Origin: Shewanella colwelliana ATCC 39565
GTDB taxonomy: Bacteria > Pseudomonadota > Gammaproteobacteria > Enterobacterales > Shewanellaceae
Direction: 5' to 3'
NCBI RefSeq assembly: GCF_000518705.1
Contig: NZ_KI912479.1
Span: forward strand, 1-64,000
DNA: 64,000 nucleotides
Shown here: positions 1-9,945 of the stretch, piece after piece
Layout: each line of letters begins with the position of its first letter
Numbering within the stretch: the first letter of the stretch is position 1
Translations under genes and position numbers: made by a program
The notes under the pieces: generated by a model
What the model was told of the DNA's origin: nothing
Databases searched by the model: none
What the model saw: the letters and a program-made list of their open reading frames with translations, nothing else

Positions 1-165
1 ACTTTCTATTTGTCTCGTTTTCGATAAAAAGTCCCTGTTTAATTTTTCTGGTTAGCATCAGTCTGTGTGGTTAATGCCAAGCAGCCGTTGGCATTACTCT
101 TTGCACCATATTGGTCGAGTCTTCGACTAATTCACTACCACAACACACTGAATTAGCGCTCGCTG

Positions 166-181
166 TTAGACGTTTGTCTGA
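166..181. promoter_or_regulatory. Candidate CrbR operator upstream of porin
   Basis: The 16-mer TTAGACGTTTGTCTGA has 6-bp arms around a 4-bp centre and lies 77-92 bp before the porin ATG. The same TTAGAC-N4-GTCTRR pattern occurs between acs and crbS and upstream of crbR. A second partial copy (TAGACGTTTTGCTAA) follows at once. Its role as a response-regulator site is inferred from this shared position. Confidence 0.5.
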
Positions 182-206
182 TAGACGTTTTGCTAATGTT
201 TCTTTT

Positions 207-234
207 TTGTTAACTCCGTCATATTCATTATGAT
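207..234 (+). promoter_or_regulatory. Probable porin promoter
   Basis: A -35-like TTGTTA (207-212) and a -10-like TATGAT (229-234) are separated by 16 bp. They would start transcription near 241, about 17 nt before the ATG. The palindrome at 166-181 would then be centred near -67, a usual place for an activator. This is read by eye only. Confidence 0.4.
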
Positions 235-257
235 AATAATGATTAGGGAGAAAACAG

Positions 258-1400
258 ATGAAACAAGCAAAACTATCACTGATAAGCGCTGCAACCTTGT
301 TGGCTTTGAGCTCAACAGCTGTCGCTGGTGATACTGAGTTTAAGTTTGGTGGTTATGTAAAAGCGGATGTGATGTTTAGTGATTACAGCAATGGTGCCCC
401 TGACTCAGGTAACCTATCGCGCCAATTTTACGTGCCAGGAACAATTTATGGTACGCCAGGTAACGGTGAGCAAGTGGTTGACTTTCAGGCCCGAGAATCA
501 CGGTTTAACTTTAAGACCAGTACCGATGTTGGTGGCCATAAACTCAGTGGTTTTATTGAACTTGATTTTATGACCCACGCAGATGGTAATGAGCGTGTCT
601 CTAATAGTTACTCTCCACGTATTCGTCATGCATTTGTGAGTTTCGATAATTGGACTGTGGGACAAACGTGGTCGACATTCCAAAACCCAGGTGCATTGCC
701 AGAAAACTTAGATTTTGTTGGTGCAGCCGAAGGTACGCCGTTTGTGCGTCAAACCCAGGTTCGTTATACCAATGGCGGCTTTCAGTTTGCCATAGAAAAC
801 CCAGAAACCACATTAACACCAAACGGTGGTGGCTCGCGAATGACGAGCGGTAGTGGCATGGTGCCAGATTTTGTCGCCCGCTATAACTTTAAGACTGAGG
901 GAGGCGCTAAATTTACGGTTGCAGGTTTAGCGCGCCAACTGAATATTGAAAATGCAAGTTATGACTCGCAAACCATGGGCTATGGTGTGAGCTTTACGGG
1001 TGTGATCCCTGTGGGAAATGATGATATTAAGCTGTCAGCGACTGCTGGTGATGGTATGGGCCGTTATATGGCGCTTAACTATGCCAATGCCGGTGTATTA
1101 GATGCTAACGGCGATATCAAGACTATTAGTTCTTATGGAGGCTTTGCCTCCTATCGTCACTGGTGGAATGATAAGTGGCGCTCTAGCTTCACCCTGTCAG
1201 GGTTTAAGGCTGATAATGATGTCGCCTTAACGGGTGGATCGGTTAACGAGGAGTCTTACTCTGGATACATCAATTTACTGTATTCACCCGTTAAACCTAT
1301 GACGGTTGGTGTTGAATATATGTATGCCGAGAACACTAAGCAAAATGGTGATAAAGGTGAGTTAAATCGAGTGATGTTCTCAGTGAAGTACGTACTTTAG
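258..1400 (+). CDS. DcaP-like outer-membrane porin
   Basis: This 380-residue protein begins with a clear signal peptide (about residues 1-23, cleavage after STAVAG). Alternating beta-strand sequence rich in Gly, Tyr and Asn follows, and it ends in the strand-like SVKYVL. The length and the early sequence GGYVKADVMF fit the DcaP-like trimeric porin family, which passes small carboxylates and other solutes through the outer membrane. The start has a good ribosome site (AGGGAG, 8-9 nt upstream). The gene stands alone, ends at a hairpin terminator, and lies in the acs/crbS neighbourhood with the same operator-like palindrome. A role in organic-acid uptake is therefore attractive, but it is an inference. 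Confidence 0.85.
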   Translation: MKQAKLSLISAATLLALSSTAVAGDTEFKFGGYVKADVMFSDYSNGAPDSGNLSRQFYVPGTIYGTPGNGEQVVDFQARESRFNFKTSTDVGGHKLSGFIELDFMTHADGNERVSNSYSPRIRHAFVSFDNWTVGQTWSTFQNPGALPENLDFVGAAEGTPFVRQTQVRYTNGGFQFAIENPETTLTPNGGGSRMTSGSGMVPDFVARYNFKTEGGAKFTVAGLARQLNIENASYDSQTMGYGVSFTGVIPVGNDDIKLSATAGDGMGRYMALNYANAGVLDANGDIKTISSYGGFASYRHWWNDKWRSSFTLSGFKADNDVALTGGSVNEESYSGYINLLYSPVKPMTVGVEYMYAENTKQNGDKGELNRVMFSVKYVL

Positions 1401-1410
1401 AAATAATAAA

Positions 1411-1436
1411 AAAGGAGGCGTAAGCCTCCTTTTTTA
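1411..1436. terminator. Bidirectional terminator between porin and grxA
   Basis: The stem AAAGGAGGC/GCCTCCTTT has a GTAA loop and is flanked by A-rich and T-rich runs, so it can serve both convergent genes. Confidence 0.85.
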
Positions 1437-1449
1437 TACCTAACTTTGA

Positions 1450-1707
1450 TTAAAGCAGGTTATTGTCACGTACATATTGTTCGAACTCAGTACAACCGCC
1501 GACATGAACTTGGTCTACAAAAATTTGCGGCACAGTTTCAACTGGCTTACCAACCGTTTTTTCAAGATCGGCCTTACTGATCCCTTCTGCGTGAATATCG
1601 ACATATTTAAATTTAAAATCATCACGAGCTTCAACAAGTTGCTCTGATAACTGGACAGCTCTAACGCAGTACGGACAGCCTGGACGGCCAAAGATTACAA
1701 CAAACAT
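1450..1707 (-). CDS. grxA: Glutaredoxin 1
   Basis: This is an 85-residue monothiol/dithiol exchange protein of the GrxA type. It has the CPYC active site near residues 11-14 (GRPGCPYC), the cis-proline loop VPQIFVD, and the GG glutathione-binding turn (HVGG). It reduces protein disulfides and ribonucleotide reductase in the cytoplasm with glutathione. The open frame extends 19 codons further upstream. The start at 1707 is preferred because AGGAG lies 7 nt before it and the N-terminus MFVVIFGRPG matches the family. It ends at the shared terminator with the porin, and radD lies directly upstream on the same strand. Confidence 0.9.
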   Translation of the reverse strand: MFVVIFGRPGCPYCVRAVQLSEQLVEARDDFKFKYVDIHAEGISKADLEKTVGKPVETVPQIFVDQVHVGGCTEFEQYVRDNNLL

Positions 1708-1772
1708 ATAAGCTCCTGAAAAAGTAGTTCGGCTCTTTATACCATAGGCTTGAGCTGATTGCATATTCAGAA

Positions 1773-3512
1773 TCAGACAAACTTATTCTCGCTGTGATAC
1801 CGACCTTGATAATCAAAGAATCGTTCGACTAACTCCCAGCCTTTCTTGCCTTTTTTTAATAGAAGTAGATCGGGTTTTCTGAAGCTGGATTCAGCAGAAA
1901 TAACATCCTCAATGGCCTTAAAATGTGGTTGCTTATAGCCTGGGGTACGCGTATGAGTGTGGACAAAAATCCCATAGAAGGCGCGGATTTGAGCCGGTGT
2001 TTCAAAATTAAAGTAACAGTTAAAATCATTTCCCTCACTATCGATATAGCGGACTTTTAATTTGTCCTTCTCTTTTTCTAACAGCATATCCTGGCAGCGA
2101 AATAGGTGGTGATGTTTCTGCTGTAATACCTCTTTCAGGCGCTTGTCTGGGTCTACCAGTACGCAGTCACAGTGCTGGCAGATTTTGGCTGCAATATCAT
2201 TTTCCTCTCCACAATTTGGGCAAGATTTAGAGCGAAAGCGAAAGTCGCATTGCTGCTTACCATGACTTGTTTCAAGCACTGCTTGGCAACGTCGGCCAAA
2301 GTGTTCAATGAGGTCACCGTCATCATCGACTAATCCCCAAAACACATTGGCAAATTGGCACACAGGGCAGTGGACTTGTACTGGCACACTTTTGCTATTT
2401 GGCCGCACTTGGCCAACTTCAGGAAAAAATAGATCGTAGCCATTTGCGGCATAGTCGATGATTAAACAATCATGTTTACCTTCACAAATTCGCAGCCCTC
2501 GACCGACCATCTGTTGAAATAGGCTGACCGATGCCGTCGGCCTTAATATGGCAATGAGATCGACATGGGGGGCATCAAAGCCTGTGGTCAGAACAGCAAC
2601 ATTAACCAAGTATTTAAGCTGACGTTGTTTAAAGCGATCAATGATAAGGTCTCTATCATCAGATGAGGTTGTGGCAGTAATTAATCCCGCTTGCTCACTG
2701 TCTAGTAGTGCCATGATCTCTTGCGCATGCCTAACGGTCGCGGCAAAGATGATAGTGCCTTGCTTATGTTGTGACAGTTCCACAATCTGTCTAGTGATAG
2801 CTTGGGTAGCCCGGCCTGCAACATTAAGGAGTGCGTTAACTTCCTGTTCGCGATACTCACCACTGTTTGAGGCTTGAAGATCACTGAAGTCGTACTGCGC
2901 GGATAGACCATCAAACAGTTTAGGTGTGGTTAAAAAGCCTTGTTTAATCAGCGGCCTCATTGGTAGCTCGAAAATACACTGTTCGAATGCGGGTTTGTCG
3001 GCATTTCCCATTTTGCCATGATAGTGGTGGCGATAAATCCAACCAGAGTCTAATCGGTAGGGCGTAGCGGTAAGGCCCAATAGTTTAAGCTGTGGGTTTT
3101 GTTGTATCAGGTGCTTTAGGAGTTGTTGATATTGGCTATCATCGGTTGCAGAGACCCGGTGGCATTCATCAATGATCACAAGCGAGTAGGGTTCATTAAA
3201 CGCTTGTGGACTCTTTACCGCCGATTGAATGCTTGCAACCACCGTTTTATTGGTGGTTGATTTCTGCTTGAGTCCAGCTGAAAAGATACTCGCTTCATTA
3301 GTCAGTAGGCCGACTTTCTCTGCATTTTGGGCCACCAGCTCTTTGACATGGGTGAGCACTAACACTCGACCTTTCGCAATGCGAGCAAGCTCGGCAATGA
3401 CAATACTCTTGCCTGCACCAGTCGGTAGGACGAGAACCGCCGAATCATTGCTGACTTTAAAGTGGTTGATAGCGGCATCAACCGATTGTTGTTGATAGTC
3501 TCGAAGTTGCAC
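1773..3512 (-). CDS. radD: RadD (YejH) superfamily 2 DNA helicase-like ATPase
   Basis: This 579-residue SF2 ATPase has Walker A LPTGAGKS (Lys35), a DECH box near residue 115, the SAT-like motif LTATPYR, and the helicase C-terminal motif QMVGRGLR. A cysteine-rich zinc region follows (CPVC, then CPNCGEE and CQHC), then a C-terminal domain typical of RadD/YejH. RadD acts in double-strand break repair and recombination with RecA and SSB. The length matches the family (about 580). The predicted start is GTG at 3512 with no strong ribosome site, so the N-terminus is slightly uncertain, although MQLRDYQQ is the expected family start. It probably reads into grxA 65 bp downstream. Confidence 0.88.
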   Translation of the reverse strand: MQLRDYQQQSVDAAINHFKVSNDSAVLVLPTGAGKSIVIAELARIAKGRVLVLTHVKELVAQNAEKVGLLTNEASIFSAGLKQKSTTNKTVVASIQSAVKSPQAFNEPYSLVIIDECHRVSATDDSQYQQLLKHLIQQNPQLKLLGLTATPYRLDSGWIYRHHYHGKMGNADKPAFEQCIFELPMRPLIKQGFLTTPKLFDGLSAQYDFSDLQASNSGEYREQEVNALLNVAGRATQAITRQIVELSQHKQGTIIFAATVRHAQEIMALLDSEQAGLITATTSSDDRDLIIDRFKQRQLKYLVNVAVLTTGFDAPHVDLIAILRPTASVSLFQQMVGRGLRICEGKHDCLIIDYAANGYDLFFPEVGQVRPNSKSVPVQVHCPVCQFANVFWGLVDDDGDLIEHFGRRCQAVLETSHGKQQCDFRFRSKSCPNCGEENDIAAKICQHCDCVLVDPDKRLKEVLQQKHHHLFRCQDMLLEKEKDKLKVRYIDSEGNDFNCYFNFETPAQIRAFYGIFVHTHTRTPGYKQPHFKAIEDVISAESSFRKPDLLLLKKGKKGWELVERFFDYQGRYHSENKFV

Positions 3513-3587
3513 GTGGATTGATTTAATAGCTTAATATGAGCTACAGAATAACAGTGTGCTTTGGCGACGACCAGCAGTGGTGGCATA

Positions 3588-3612
3588 AAAAAGCCCCTCA
3601 TTGGAGGGGCTA
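3588..3612 (-). terminator. acs terminator
   Basis: On the minus strand the stem AGCCCCTC/GAGGGGCT is followed by a T run, just past the acs stop codon. Confidence 0.85.
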
Positions 3613-3643
3613 ATAGAATCATTTTTGTTTCATCGCTCAGTGA

Positions 3644-5596
3644 TTATTCGCTGCGGTTAAGTCTGCTTTCAATCAAGGTGTCGATAACCGCAGGATCAGC
3701 CAAGGTTGATGAGTCACCTAAGTTGGTCACCTCATTGGCTGCAATCTTACGCAAGAAGCGGCGCATAATTTTTCCTGAACGAGTTTTAGGTAACCCACCT
3801 GCCCATTGAATAAGATCTGGTGTTGCCAATGCGCCAATCTCTTTACGTACCCACTGGCGTAGTGCTTGACGAAGCTCTTCACTCTCTACAGTGCCCTTAG
3901 TTAGCGTGACGTAAGCGTAGATGCCTTGACCTTTAATGTCATGGGGGTAACCCACAACGGCGGCTTCAGCAACATGCTCGTGAGCCACCAAGGCGCTTTC
4001 AACTTCTGCGGTCCCTAAGCGGTGACCCGATACGTTAATCACATCATCAACACGGCCCGTGATCCAGTAGTAACCGTCTTCATCTCGGCGGGCACCGTCA
4101 CCGGTAAAGTACATGCCACGGAAGGTTTTAAAGTAAGTTAAGGCAAAACGGTCATGATCGCCAAACACGGTACGCATCTGGCCTGGCCATGAATCGAGAA
4201 TGACTAAGTTACCTTCGGTCGCGCCGTCAACGATGTTCCCCATGTTGTCGACCAATGCAGGCTGTACACCAAAGAATGGGCGGGTGGCAGAGCCAGGTTT
4301 TGTGTCGGTTGCGCCCGGCAGAGGACTGATCAGAATGCCGCCCGTCTCAGTTTGCCACCAAGTATCGACAATTGGGCACTGTTCGTGACCAATGACCTCA
4401 TGGTACCAACGCCATGCTTCAGGGTTAATGGGCTCACCTACCGAACCCATTATGCGCAAAGAGCTGCCATCGAAGTTATCAAATTGCTCTTTGCCTTCAG
4501 CCATCAAGGCACGAATAAGCGTGGGAGCTGTATAGAGAATATTGACCTTATGACGGTCGACCATTTCACCTAAACGGGCAGGGGTGGGATAATTAGGTAC
4601 GCCTTCATGGATAAGTACCGTTGCACCGTTTGCTAGTGGACCGTACACCATATAAGAGTGCCCCGTGATCCAACCGACATCGGCGGTACACCAGTAGACT
4701 TCACCCTCTTTGTAGTCAAAGACATACTCATGTGTCATCGACGCATAAACCATGTAACCACCCGTGGTGTGTAACACTCCTTTAGGGTTACCGGTTGACC
4801 CTGAGGTGTAAAGCAAGAAGAGGGGATCTTCCGCGCCCATCTCTTCTGGGATACAGTGCTCAGAAGCGGTATCCATTAGTGAGTTCCACTTAATATCACG
4901 ACCTTCTACCCAGTTGACATCGTTGCCTGTGCGTTCATACACAATTACCTTTTCTACGCAGGTAACATCAGGATGCGATAATGCCTCATCGATGTTGGCC
5001 TTGAGCGGAATGATGCGTCCACCACGTATACCTTCATCGGCGGTGATAACCACTTTTGATTTACCATCGATAACTCGCGATGCGATAGAATCTGGTGAGA
5101 AACCACCAAATACCACAGAATGAATAGCACCTATGCGGGCACAAGCTAACATGACAACTGCGGCTTCTGGCACCATTGGCATGTAAACTGTCACCACATC
5201 ACCACGGCGTACGCCTTGGCTACGCAGGGCATTAGCAAACTTACACACTTCAGTGTGAAGCTCGCCATAGGTTAGGGTACGTTGATCGACTGCGTCATCG
5301 CCTTCCCAAATGATAGCAACTTTGTCGGCACTTTTTTCTAGGTGTCTATCAAGGCAGTTAGCTGAGGCATTCAATGTGCCGTCATAAAACCAATTAATAG
5401 AGAGATTATGATCATCAAAAGAGGTTTTTTTCACTTTAGTGAAAGGCTTTATCCAATCGATGCGTTGGCCATGCTCTCTCCAGAAACCTTCAGGATTTAC
5501 CACTGACTCCTGATACATTTTTTTGTATTGTTCTTCATTAATGTGTGCTTGGTTTGCTATGTCACTTGGAACTTTATAGAGAGACTGCGTACTCAT
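3644..5596 (-). CDS. acs: Acetyl-CoA synthetase (AMP-forming)
   Basis: This 650-residue enzyme converts acetate, ATP and CoA to acetyl-CoA through acetyl-AMP, the high-affinity route of acetate assimilation. The adenylate-forming P-loop [11 protein letters not shown] lies near residues 260-272. The WWQTETG motif and the [20 protein letters not shown] hinge are present. The C-terminal SGKIMRR near residue 609 holds the lysine acetylated in the known enzyme. The length is typical. The ATG at 5596 has AAGGA 7 nt upstream. It is transcribed divergently from the CrbS-like sensor gene, and the shared 175-bp region contains a 16-bp palindrome. Together these suggest control by CrbS/CrbR, as known in Vibrio and Pseudomonas. 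Confidence 0.96.
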   Translation of the reverse strand: MSTQSLYKVPSDIANQAHINEEQYKKMYQESVVNPEGFWREHGQRIDWIKPFTKVKKTSFDDHNLSINWFYDGTLNASANCLDRHLEKSADKVAIIWEGDDAVDQRTLTYGELHTEVCKFANALRSQGVRRGDVVTVYMPMVPEAAVVMLACARIGAIHSVVFGGFSPDSIASRVIDGKSKVVITADEGIRGGRIIPLKANIDEALSHPDVTCVEKVIVYERTGNDVNWVEGRDIKWNSLMDTASEHCIPEEMGAEDPLFLLYTSGSTGNPKGVLHTTGGYMVYASMTHEYVFDYKEGEVYWCTADVGWITGHSYMVYGPLANGATVLIHEGVPNYPTPARLGEMVDRHKVNILYTAPTLIRALMAEGKEQFDNFDGSSLRIMGSVGEPINPEAWRWYHEVIGHEQCPIVDTWWQTETGGILISPLPGATDTKPGSATRPFFGVQPALVDNMGNIVDGATEGNLVILDSWPGQMRTVFGDHDRFALTYFKTFRGMYFTGDGARRDEDGYYWITGRVDDVINVSGHRLGTAEVESALVAHEHVAEAAVVGYPHDIKGQGIYAYVTLTKGTVESEELRQALRQWVRKEIGALATPDLIQWAGGLPKTRSGKIMRRFLRKIAANEVTNLGDSSTLADPAVIDTLIESRLNRSE

Positions 5597-5659
5597 CTGG
5601 AATCCTTTATTTCAATTGTGCGTGGTCAAAGTATGGAATGCTTAGGCTAGTGAGCTCTA

Positions 5660-5675
5660 TTAGACCTTGGTCTAG
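5660..5675. promoter_or_regulatory. Candidate CrbR operator in the acs-crbS intergenic region
   Basis: TTAGACCTTGGTCTAG is an almost perfect inverted repeat 64-79 bp upstream of the acs ATG, in the region shared with crbS. A degenerate copy (TTAGACTGTTGTGAAT, 5696-5711) lies 36 bp away on the crbS side. The pattern matches the sites upstream of the porin and crbR. Confidence 0.55.
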
Positions 5676-5771
5676 TAAAAAAATATCCTTTATTTTTAGA
5701 CTGTTGTGAATATATTAGCACTAGATTTACAAGCCCATTTAGCGCAGAATAATTAAAAAACAGGAAAATCG

Positions 5772-8700
5772 ATGAATCTGACCATCATTGTGGGTGTGAT
5801 TGCCGTTCTCTATGTCTCCTTGCTGTTTCTACTAGCGTGGGGGGCGGAGCGTTGGTTTGGCGGCATTACCAAGAAAATTCAAACATGGATTTATGGGTTG
5901 AGTTTGGCGGTATATTGCTCATCTTGGAGCTTCTTGGGCACTGTCGGTCAGTCGGCCCAGGATTTATGGTCGTTTCTGCCTATCTTTCTTGGGCCGATAC
6001 TCATTTTTACCTTCGGCTTTGGGCTGTTGCGAAAAATGGTCATCGTCTCTAAGGCGCAAAACATCACCTCGGTGGCAGACTTTATTGCCGCACGTTATGG
6101 TAAGTCACAAACGATTGCCGCTATCGTTACCCTTATCGCGCTGTTTGGCATCATGCCCTATATTGCGTTGCAGCTTAAAGCCATGGTGTTCAGTCTAAAC
6201 CTATTTCAGCCAGACGATTCGCCTTACGACGGGGCGCGTGTCTCGTTAATTGTTACCGCTCTGCTGGCCATATTTGCCATCTTATTTGGCACACGAAAAC
6301 TAGATGCTACAGAACACAACCCGGGAATGATGTTGGCGATTGCCTTTGAATCCTTGGTAAAGCTTGGCGCATTTCTACTGGTGGGGATAGTGGTCAGTTT
6401 TGGGGTGTTTGATGGTTTTGGCGATATCTGGCAGCAAGCCACTGAACGTGATTTGATCAGCCACCCCGAGTTGAGGCTCGAGAACCTGATGCCGCAATTA
6501 TTGGTTGGGATGGCGGCATTTTTATGTATGCCGCGCCAATTTCACGTGATGATGGTGGAGTGTAGCGATGAAAACACCTTACTCAAGGCGAGATGGATGT
6601 TTCCGCTCTACCTGCTGTTGTTTGGATTGTTTGTTGCCCCGCTAGCGCTGGCTGGCAAAATTGTTTTGGGTGATAGCGTCGCTGCTGACACCTATGTCAT
6701 CAATTTACCTCTGGCATTAGAGCAGCCTGTGGTGGCGGTGATCGCGCTACTTGGTACCTTATCGGCTGCAACAGGTATGGTTATTGTGGCCGTGGTGACG
6801 ATTAGTGTGATGGTGAGCAATGAGTGGCTGGTGCCTCTGATGCTGCGCTCCGGTAAAATCCGCCAGAAAAACTTTAGCCAATTTTCACAGTTTCTCCTAA
6901 ACGCACGGCGAATCGCTATCGTGCTGATTTTAGGCTTGGGTTATTTTAGTTACCTCAGTTTTATCGACAGCGACTCGTTATCAGCGCTGGGGATGCTCTC
7001 TTTTGGTGCCTTTGCGCAATTAGCCCCCGCCCTGATTGGTGGTATGTACTGGAAGCATGGTAACCGCGGTGGCGTGTATTTAGGTCTAATCGTTGGCTTT
7101 GGGCTGTGGTGTTACATCTTAGTGCAAGGGATAAGCGATACTCATGGCCTATTTGGTAGCGAGTTGCCGCTGCTTGATTCGATTAACCCCAATGTACGGG
7201 ATATTTTAACAGCGTTATTGGCTAACCTGGCTTGCTATATTCTTGGTTCACTCTGGTTTAGGGCAGGGGTATCCGAACGTATTCAAGCCAGTGCATTTGT
7301 GACGCCCGGTCAGCTTAAAAACAACGCCAACCGCAAAAGCTCGCCTATTTCGCAGCAAGATCTCTTGATCTTGGCCAGCCGATTTGTCAGTCCCACTCGA
7401 GCTTACGAAAGTTTTTCCCGTTTCTCTGAAGAAGCAGTGAGAAGTGATAGTTGGCATAAAGTGGCGCCACCCGAGTTAATTGCCCACACCGAACATATGC
7501 TTGCTGGGGTTCTCGGGGGCTCTAGTGCATCTTTGGTGATGGACTCAGTGTTACAAGGGCGAGATCTGGCTCTTGATGAGGTATTTAACTTAGTCGATGA
7601 AGCTTCATCGAAAATCATTCTCAGCCAAGATATGTTGCGAGGCGCTATAGAGCACGCATACGAAGGGATGAGTGTGGTTGATAAAGAGCTAAACTTGGTG
7701 GCTTGGAACTATAAATACGCTGAACTATATGATTACCCAGAGGATTTTCTTCAGGCCGGAATGCCAATTGCCGATGTAGTGCGATTTAATGCGAAGCGAG
7801 GTTATTGCGGCGTTGGAGAAATAGAGGAGCAGGTCGCTAAGCGGGTTGAGCATATGCGTAACGGCAGTGCCCATGTGTCTGAGCGGGAACGCCAAGATGG
7901 TAAAGTGATCAAAATCCAAGGTAATCCAATGCCAAGTGGTGGTTTTGTCATGACCTTTACCGACATTACCCAATATCGGGCCCAAGCCAAGGCGCTGCAA
8001 GAGGTGAATGAGAACCTTGAGGCGCGCGTTAAAGAGCGCACCTATGAGCTGGCACTGCTCAATAGCCAACTGCTTGAAGCCAAGGCGCAAGAGGAAAATG
8101 CCAACGCGTCTAAGAGCCGATTTTTAGCCGCCGTCGGCCATGATTTAATGCAGCCATTGAATGCGGCAAGATTATTTACTGCGTCCCTAGCGCAATATCC
8201 AAATTTGGATCAGGAAGGGCGAACCACTCTGTCTCACGTCAATAGCTCATTAAAAATCGCCGGTGAACTGTTAACCGACCTTTTGGATATCTCAAAACTT
8301 GACTCCGGCATGGTCGATGTTAATCAAAGGGACTTCTCGGTAGCGGATCTGCTCGATGGACTAGCCGTAGAGTTTGATGCCATGGCGAAAGACTACGCGA
8401 TCAAATTTTCTATGGTGCCAAGCAATGTCACTATTAGCTCAGATCTCTCCTTATTGCGCCGCGTATTGCAAAACTTTCTGACCAACGCTTACCGTTATGC
8501 CAAAGGTAATCGAGTGTTACTTGGCTGTCGTCATCGTCCGGGGGCGTTGGAGATTCAAGTTATTGATACTGGTTGTGGCATTGATGACAGAGAGGTGAGC
8601 GAAATCTTTAAGGAGTTTAAGCGCTTAGACAACCCACAGAGTAAAAGTGTCAGCGGCCTAGGGTTAGGTTTGGCGATAGCTGACCGTATTGCCAGAGTAT

Positions 8701-9194
8701 TGCAACATGATATTCGTGTGGTATCTAAATTGGGCCAAGGTTCTTTGTTCTCAATCATAGTGCCTCTTGGCGAGAAGACCAACCTTGCCGCGCCCAAGAA
8801 GTCAAACATGGTGATGCAGCCGCTCGCGGGCGTAAAAGTCTTATGTATTGATAACGAAGAGGCGATTCTTGCTGGTTTAGAAAGCCTACTGAGTCGTTGG
8901 CAATGTGAGGTTATCTGCGCCACTGATTTGGCAGATGCGCGCATAAAATTGGGGTTAAAAGGGGTTGCTCCAGATATCGTGTTGGCCGACTATCATTTGG
9001 ATAATGACCAAAATGGTGTGGATGCAATGGACGGTATCCGTGCACTTTATGGAGAGCACCTGCCTGGTATTTTGATCACAGCCAATACTCGTAAAGAGAT
9101 TGTCGATGATGTGCAGCAGCGAGGCTACCATTACATGGCGAAGATGGTAAAGCCGGCCGCATTGCGCGCACTGATCTCGAGTTTAGTTAAATAG
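5772..9194 (+). CDS. crbS: CrbS-like hybrid sensor kinase with sodium/solute symporter domain
   Basis: This is a 1140-residue fusion. Residues 1 to about 500 form a multi-helix SSS-family symporter-like module. A STAC-like linker (about 520-600) and a PAS domain (about 620-740) follow. Next come a HisKA domain with GHDLMQP (His near 793), a HATPase domain (NFLTNAYRYAKG, DTGCGI, GLGLGLAIADR) and a receiver domain with the phospho-acceptor Asp near 1072 (VLADYHLD). This domain order defines CrbS/MxtR-type kinases, which with the LuxR-type regulator CrbR/ErdR turn on acs. The divergent acs neighbour supports that role. No CrbR gene is adjacent; the best candidate lies at 24379-25038. Whether the SSS part transports or only senses is not visible in the sequence. 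Confidence 0.88.
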   Translation: MNLTIIVGVIAVLYVSLLFLLAWGAERWFGGITKKIQTWIYGLSLAVYCSSWSFLGTVGQSAQDLWSFLPIFLGPILIFTFGFGLLRKMVIVSKAQNITSVADFIAARYGKSQTIAAIVTLIALFGIMPYIALQLKAMVFSLNLFQPDDSPYDGARVSLIVTALLAIFAILFGTRKLDATEHNPGMMLAIAFESLVKLGAFLLVGIVVSFGVFDGFGDIWQQATERDLISHPELRLENLMPQLLVGMAAFLCMPRQFHVMMVECSDENTLLKARWMFPLYLLLFGLFVAPLALAGKIVLGDSVAADTYVINLPLALEQPVVAVIALLGTLSAATGMVIVAVVTISVMVSNEWLVPLMLRSGKIRQKNFSQFSQFLLNARRIAIVLILGLGYFSYLSFIDSDSLSALGMLSFGAFAQLAPALIGGMYWKHGNRGGVYLGLIVGFGLWCYILVQGISDTHGLFGSELPLLDSINPNVRDILTALLANLACYILGSLWFRAGVSERIQASAFVTPGQLKNNANRKSSPISQQDLLILASRFVSPTRAYESFSRFSEEAVRSDSWHKVAPPELIAHTEHMLAGVLGGSSASLVMDSVLQGRDLALDEVFNLVDEASSKIILSQDMLRGAIEHAYEGMSVVDKELNLVAWNYKYAELYDYPEDFLQAGMPIADVVRFNAKRGYCGVGEIEEQVAKRVEHMRNGSAHVSERERQDGKVIKIQGNPMPSGGFVMTFTDITQYRAQAKALQEVNENLEARVKERTYELALLNSQLLEAKAQEENANASKSRFLAAVGHDLMQPLNAARLFTASLAQYPNLDQEGRTTLSHVNSSLKIAGELLTDLLDISKLDSGMVDVNQRDFSVADLLDGLAVEFDAMAKDYAIKFSMVPSNVTISSDLSLLRRVLQNFLTNAYRYAKGNRVLLGCRHRPGALEIQVIDTGCGIDDREVSEIFKEFKRLDNPQSKSVSGLGLGLAIADRIARVLQHDIRVVSKLGQGSLFSIIVPLGEKTNLAAPKKSNMVMQPLAGVKVLCIDNEEAILAGLESLLSRWQCEVICATDLADARIKLGLKGVAPDIVLADYHLDNDQNGVDAMDGIRALYGEHLPGILITANTRKEIVDDVQQRGYHYMAKMVKPAALRALISSLVK

Positions 9195-9251
9195 TTAAAT
9201 GACAATTATTTGTAAGGTATAGCGCCTATTTTAAGGCGTATGGAGTCTAGA

Positions 9252-9863
9252 GTGAATCAAGTATTGTGTGATGGCATGCCCATCACTCCGAGTAAAATCG
9301 TCTGTGTGGGACGTAATTATGTTGAGCATATTAAGGAACTCAATAACGACGTTCCCGAGCAGATGGTGCTGTTTGTTAAACCTAATTCGGCAATTTCCTC
9401 GGTACTCATGAGTCAGCACCAAGAACCACTGCACTACGAGGCCGAACTCTGTTTCATGGTGGCAGATGGCGCTTTTAAGGCTGTCGGCTTAGGGTTAGAT
9501 CTTACTAAACGGCAATTACAAAGTGAGCTAAAAGCAAAAGGCCTGCCGTGGGAGCGCGCCAAGGCGTTTGATGGTTCTGCGCTGTTTAGTGAGTTTGTCA
9601 CTATTGCCCAAGATAGCGATAAACTCTCCTTTACCCTGCATGTGGATGGGGCGTTGCGTCAACAGGGGGATATTGGGTTGATGATCCATAAACCCGATGC
9701 CATTTATAAAGAAATCAGCGAGTTTATGACACTCAACGATGGAGATATTGTAATGACTGGTACCCCAAAAGGCGTTGGAGTGATTAATCCTGGCGAGCAG
9801 TTTGAGATGAGGCTCCAATTGGATCAACTCCCCCTCGTTGAGCATTCATGGTCGGTGATCTAA
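9252..9863 (+). CDS. Fumarylacetoacetate hydrolase family protein
   Basis: This 203-residue protein belongs to the FAH family, close to E. coli YcgM. Members hydrolyse acylpyruvates or decarboxylate oxaloacetate with a divalent metal. Visible hallmarks are KIVCVGRNYVEHIKEL at the N-terminus, the metal-binding HYEAEL segment, KAFDGSALF, and the C-terminal MTGTPKGVG. An upstream in-frame ATG at 9240 would have a ribosome site only 3 nt away. The GTG at 9252 has GGAG at 9242-9245 with 6-nt spacing, so it is preferred. It lies about 60 bp after crbS on the same strand and may be cotranscribed. The substrate cannot be told from sequence. Confidence 0.82.
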   Translation: MNQVLCDGMPITPSKIVCVGRNYVEHIKELNNDVPEQMVLFVKPNSAISSVLMSQHQEPLHYEAELCFMVADGAFKAVGLGLDLTKRQLQSELKAKGLPWERAKAFDGSALFSEFVTIAQDSDKLSFTLHVDGALRQQGDIGLMIHKPDAIYKEISEFMTLNDGDIVMTGTPKGVGVINPGEQFEMRLQLDQLPLVEHSWSVI

Positions 9864-9897
9864 ACCTGGTTAACACTATCATGGCCTGAGCTGCAAT

Positions 9898-9930
9898 AAA
9901 AAGGGCGGTCAATGACGATTGACCGCCGAT
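9898..9930 (-). terminator. Terminator of the RHS gene
   Basis: The stem GGCGGTCAAT/ATTGACCGCC (9904-9927) has a 4-nt loop and is followed on the minus strand by CTTTTTATT. It can end the giant gene just downstream of its stop, and could also block read-through from the FAH gene. Confidence 0.8.
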
Positions 9931-9945
9931 AGAGATATTTAGTCG

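Noticed and set aside
5641..5771. CRP site in the acs-crbS region
   Set aside because: I see no convincing TGTGA-N6-TCACA match; the only strong palindrome is the TTAGAC-N4-GTCT type.
9864..9945. An immunity gene downstream of the RHS gene
   Set aside because: The 82-bp space holds only the terminator, and the next gene is the convergent FAH-family enzyme.
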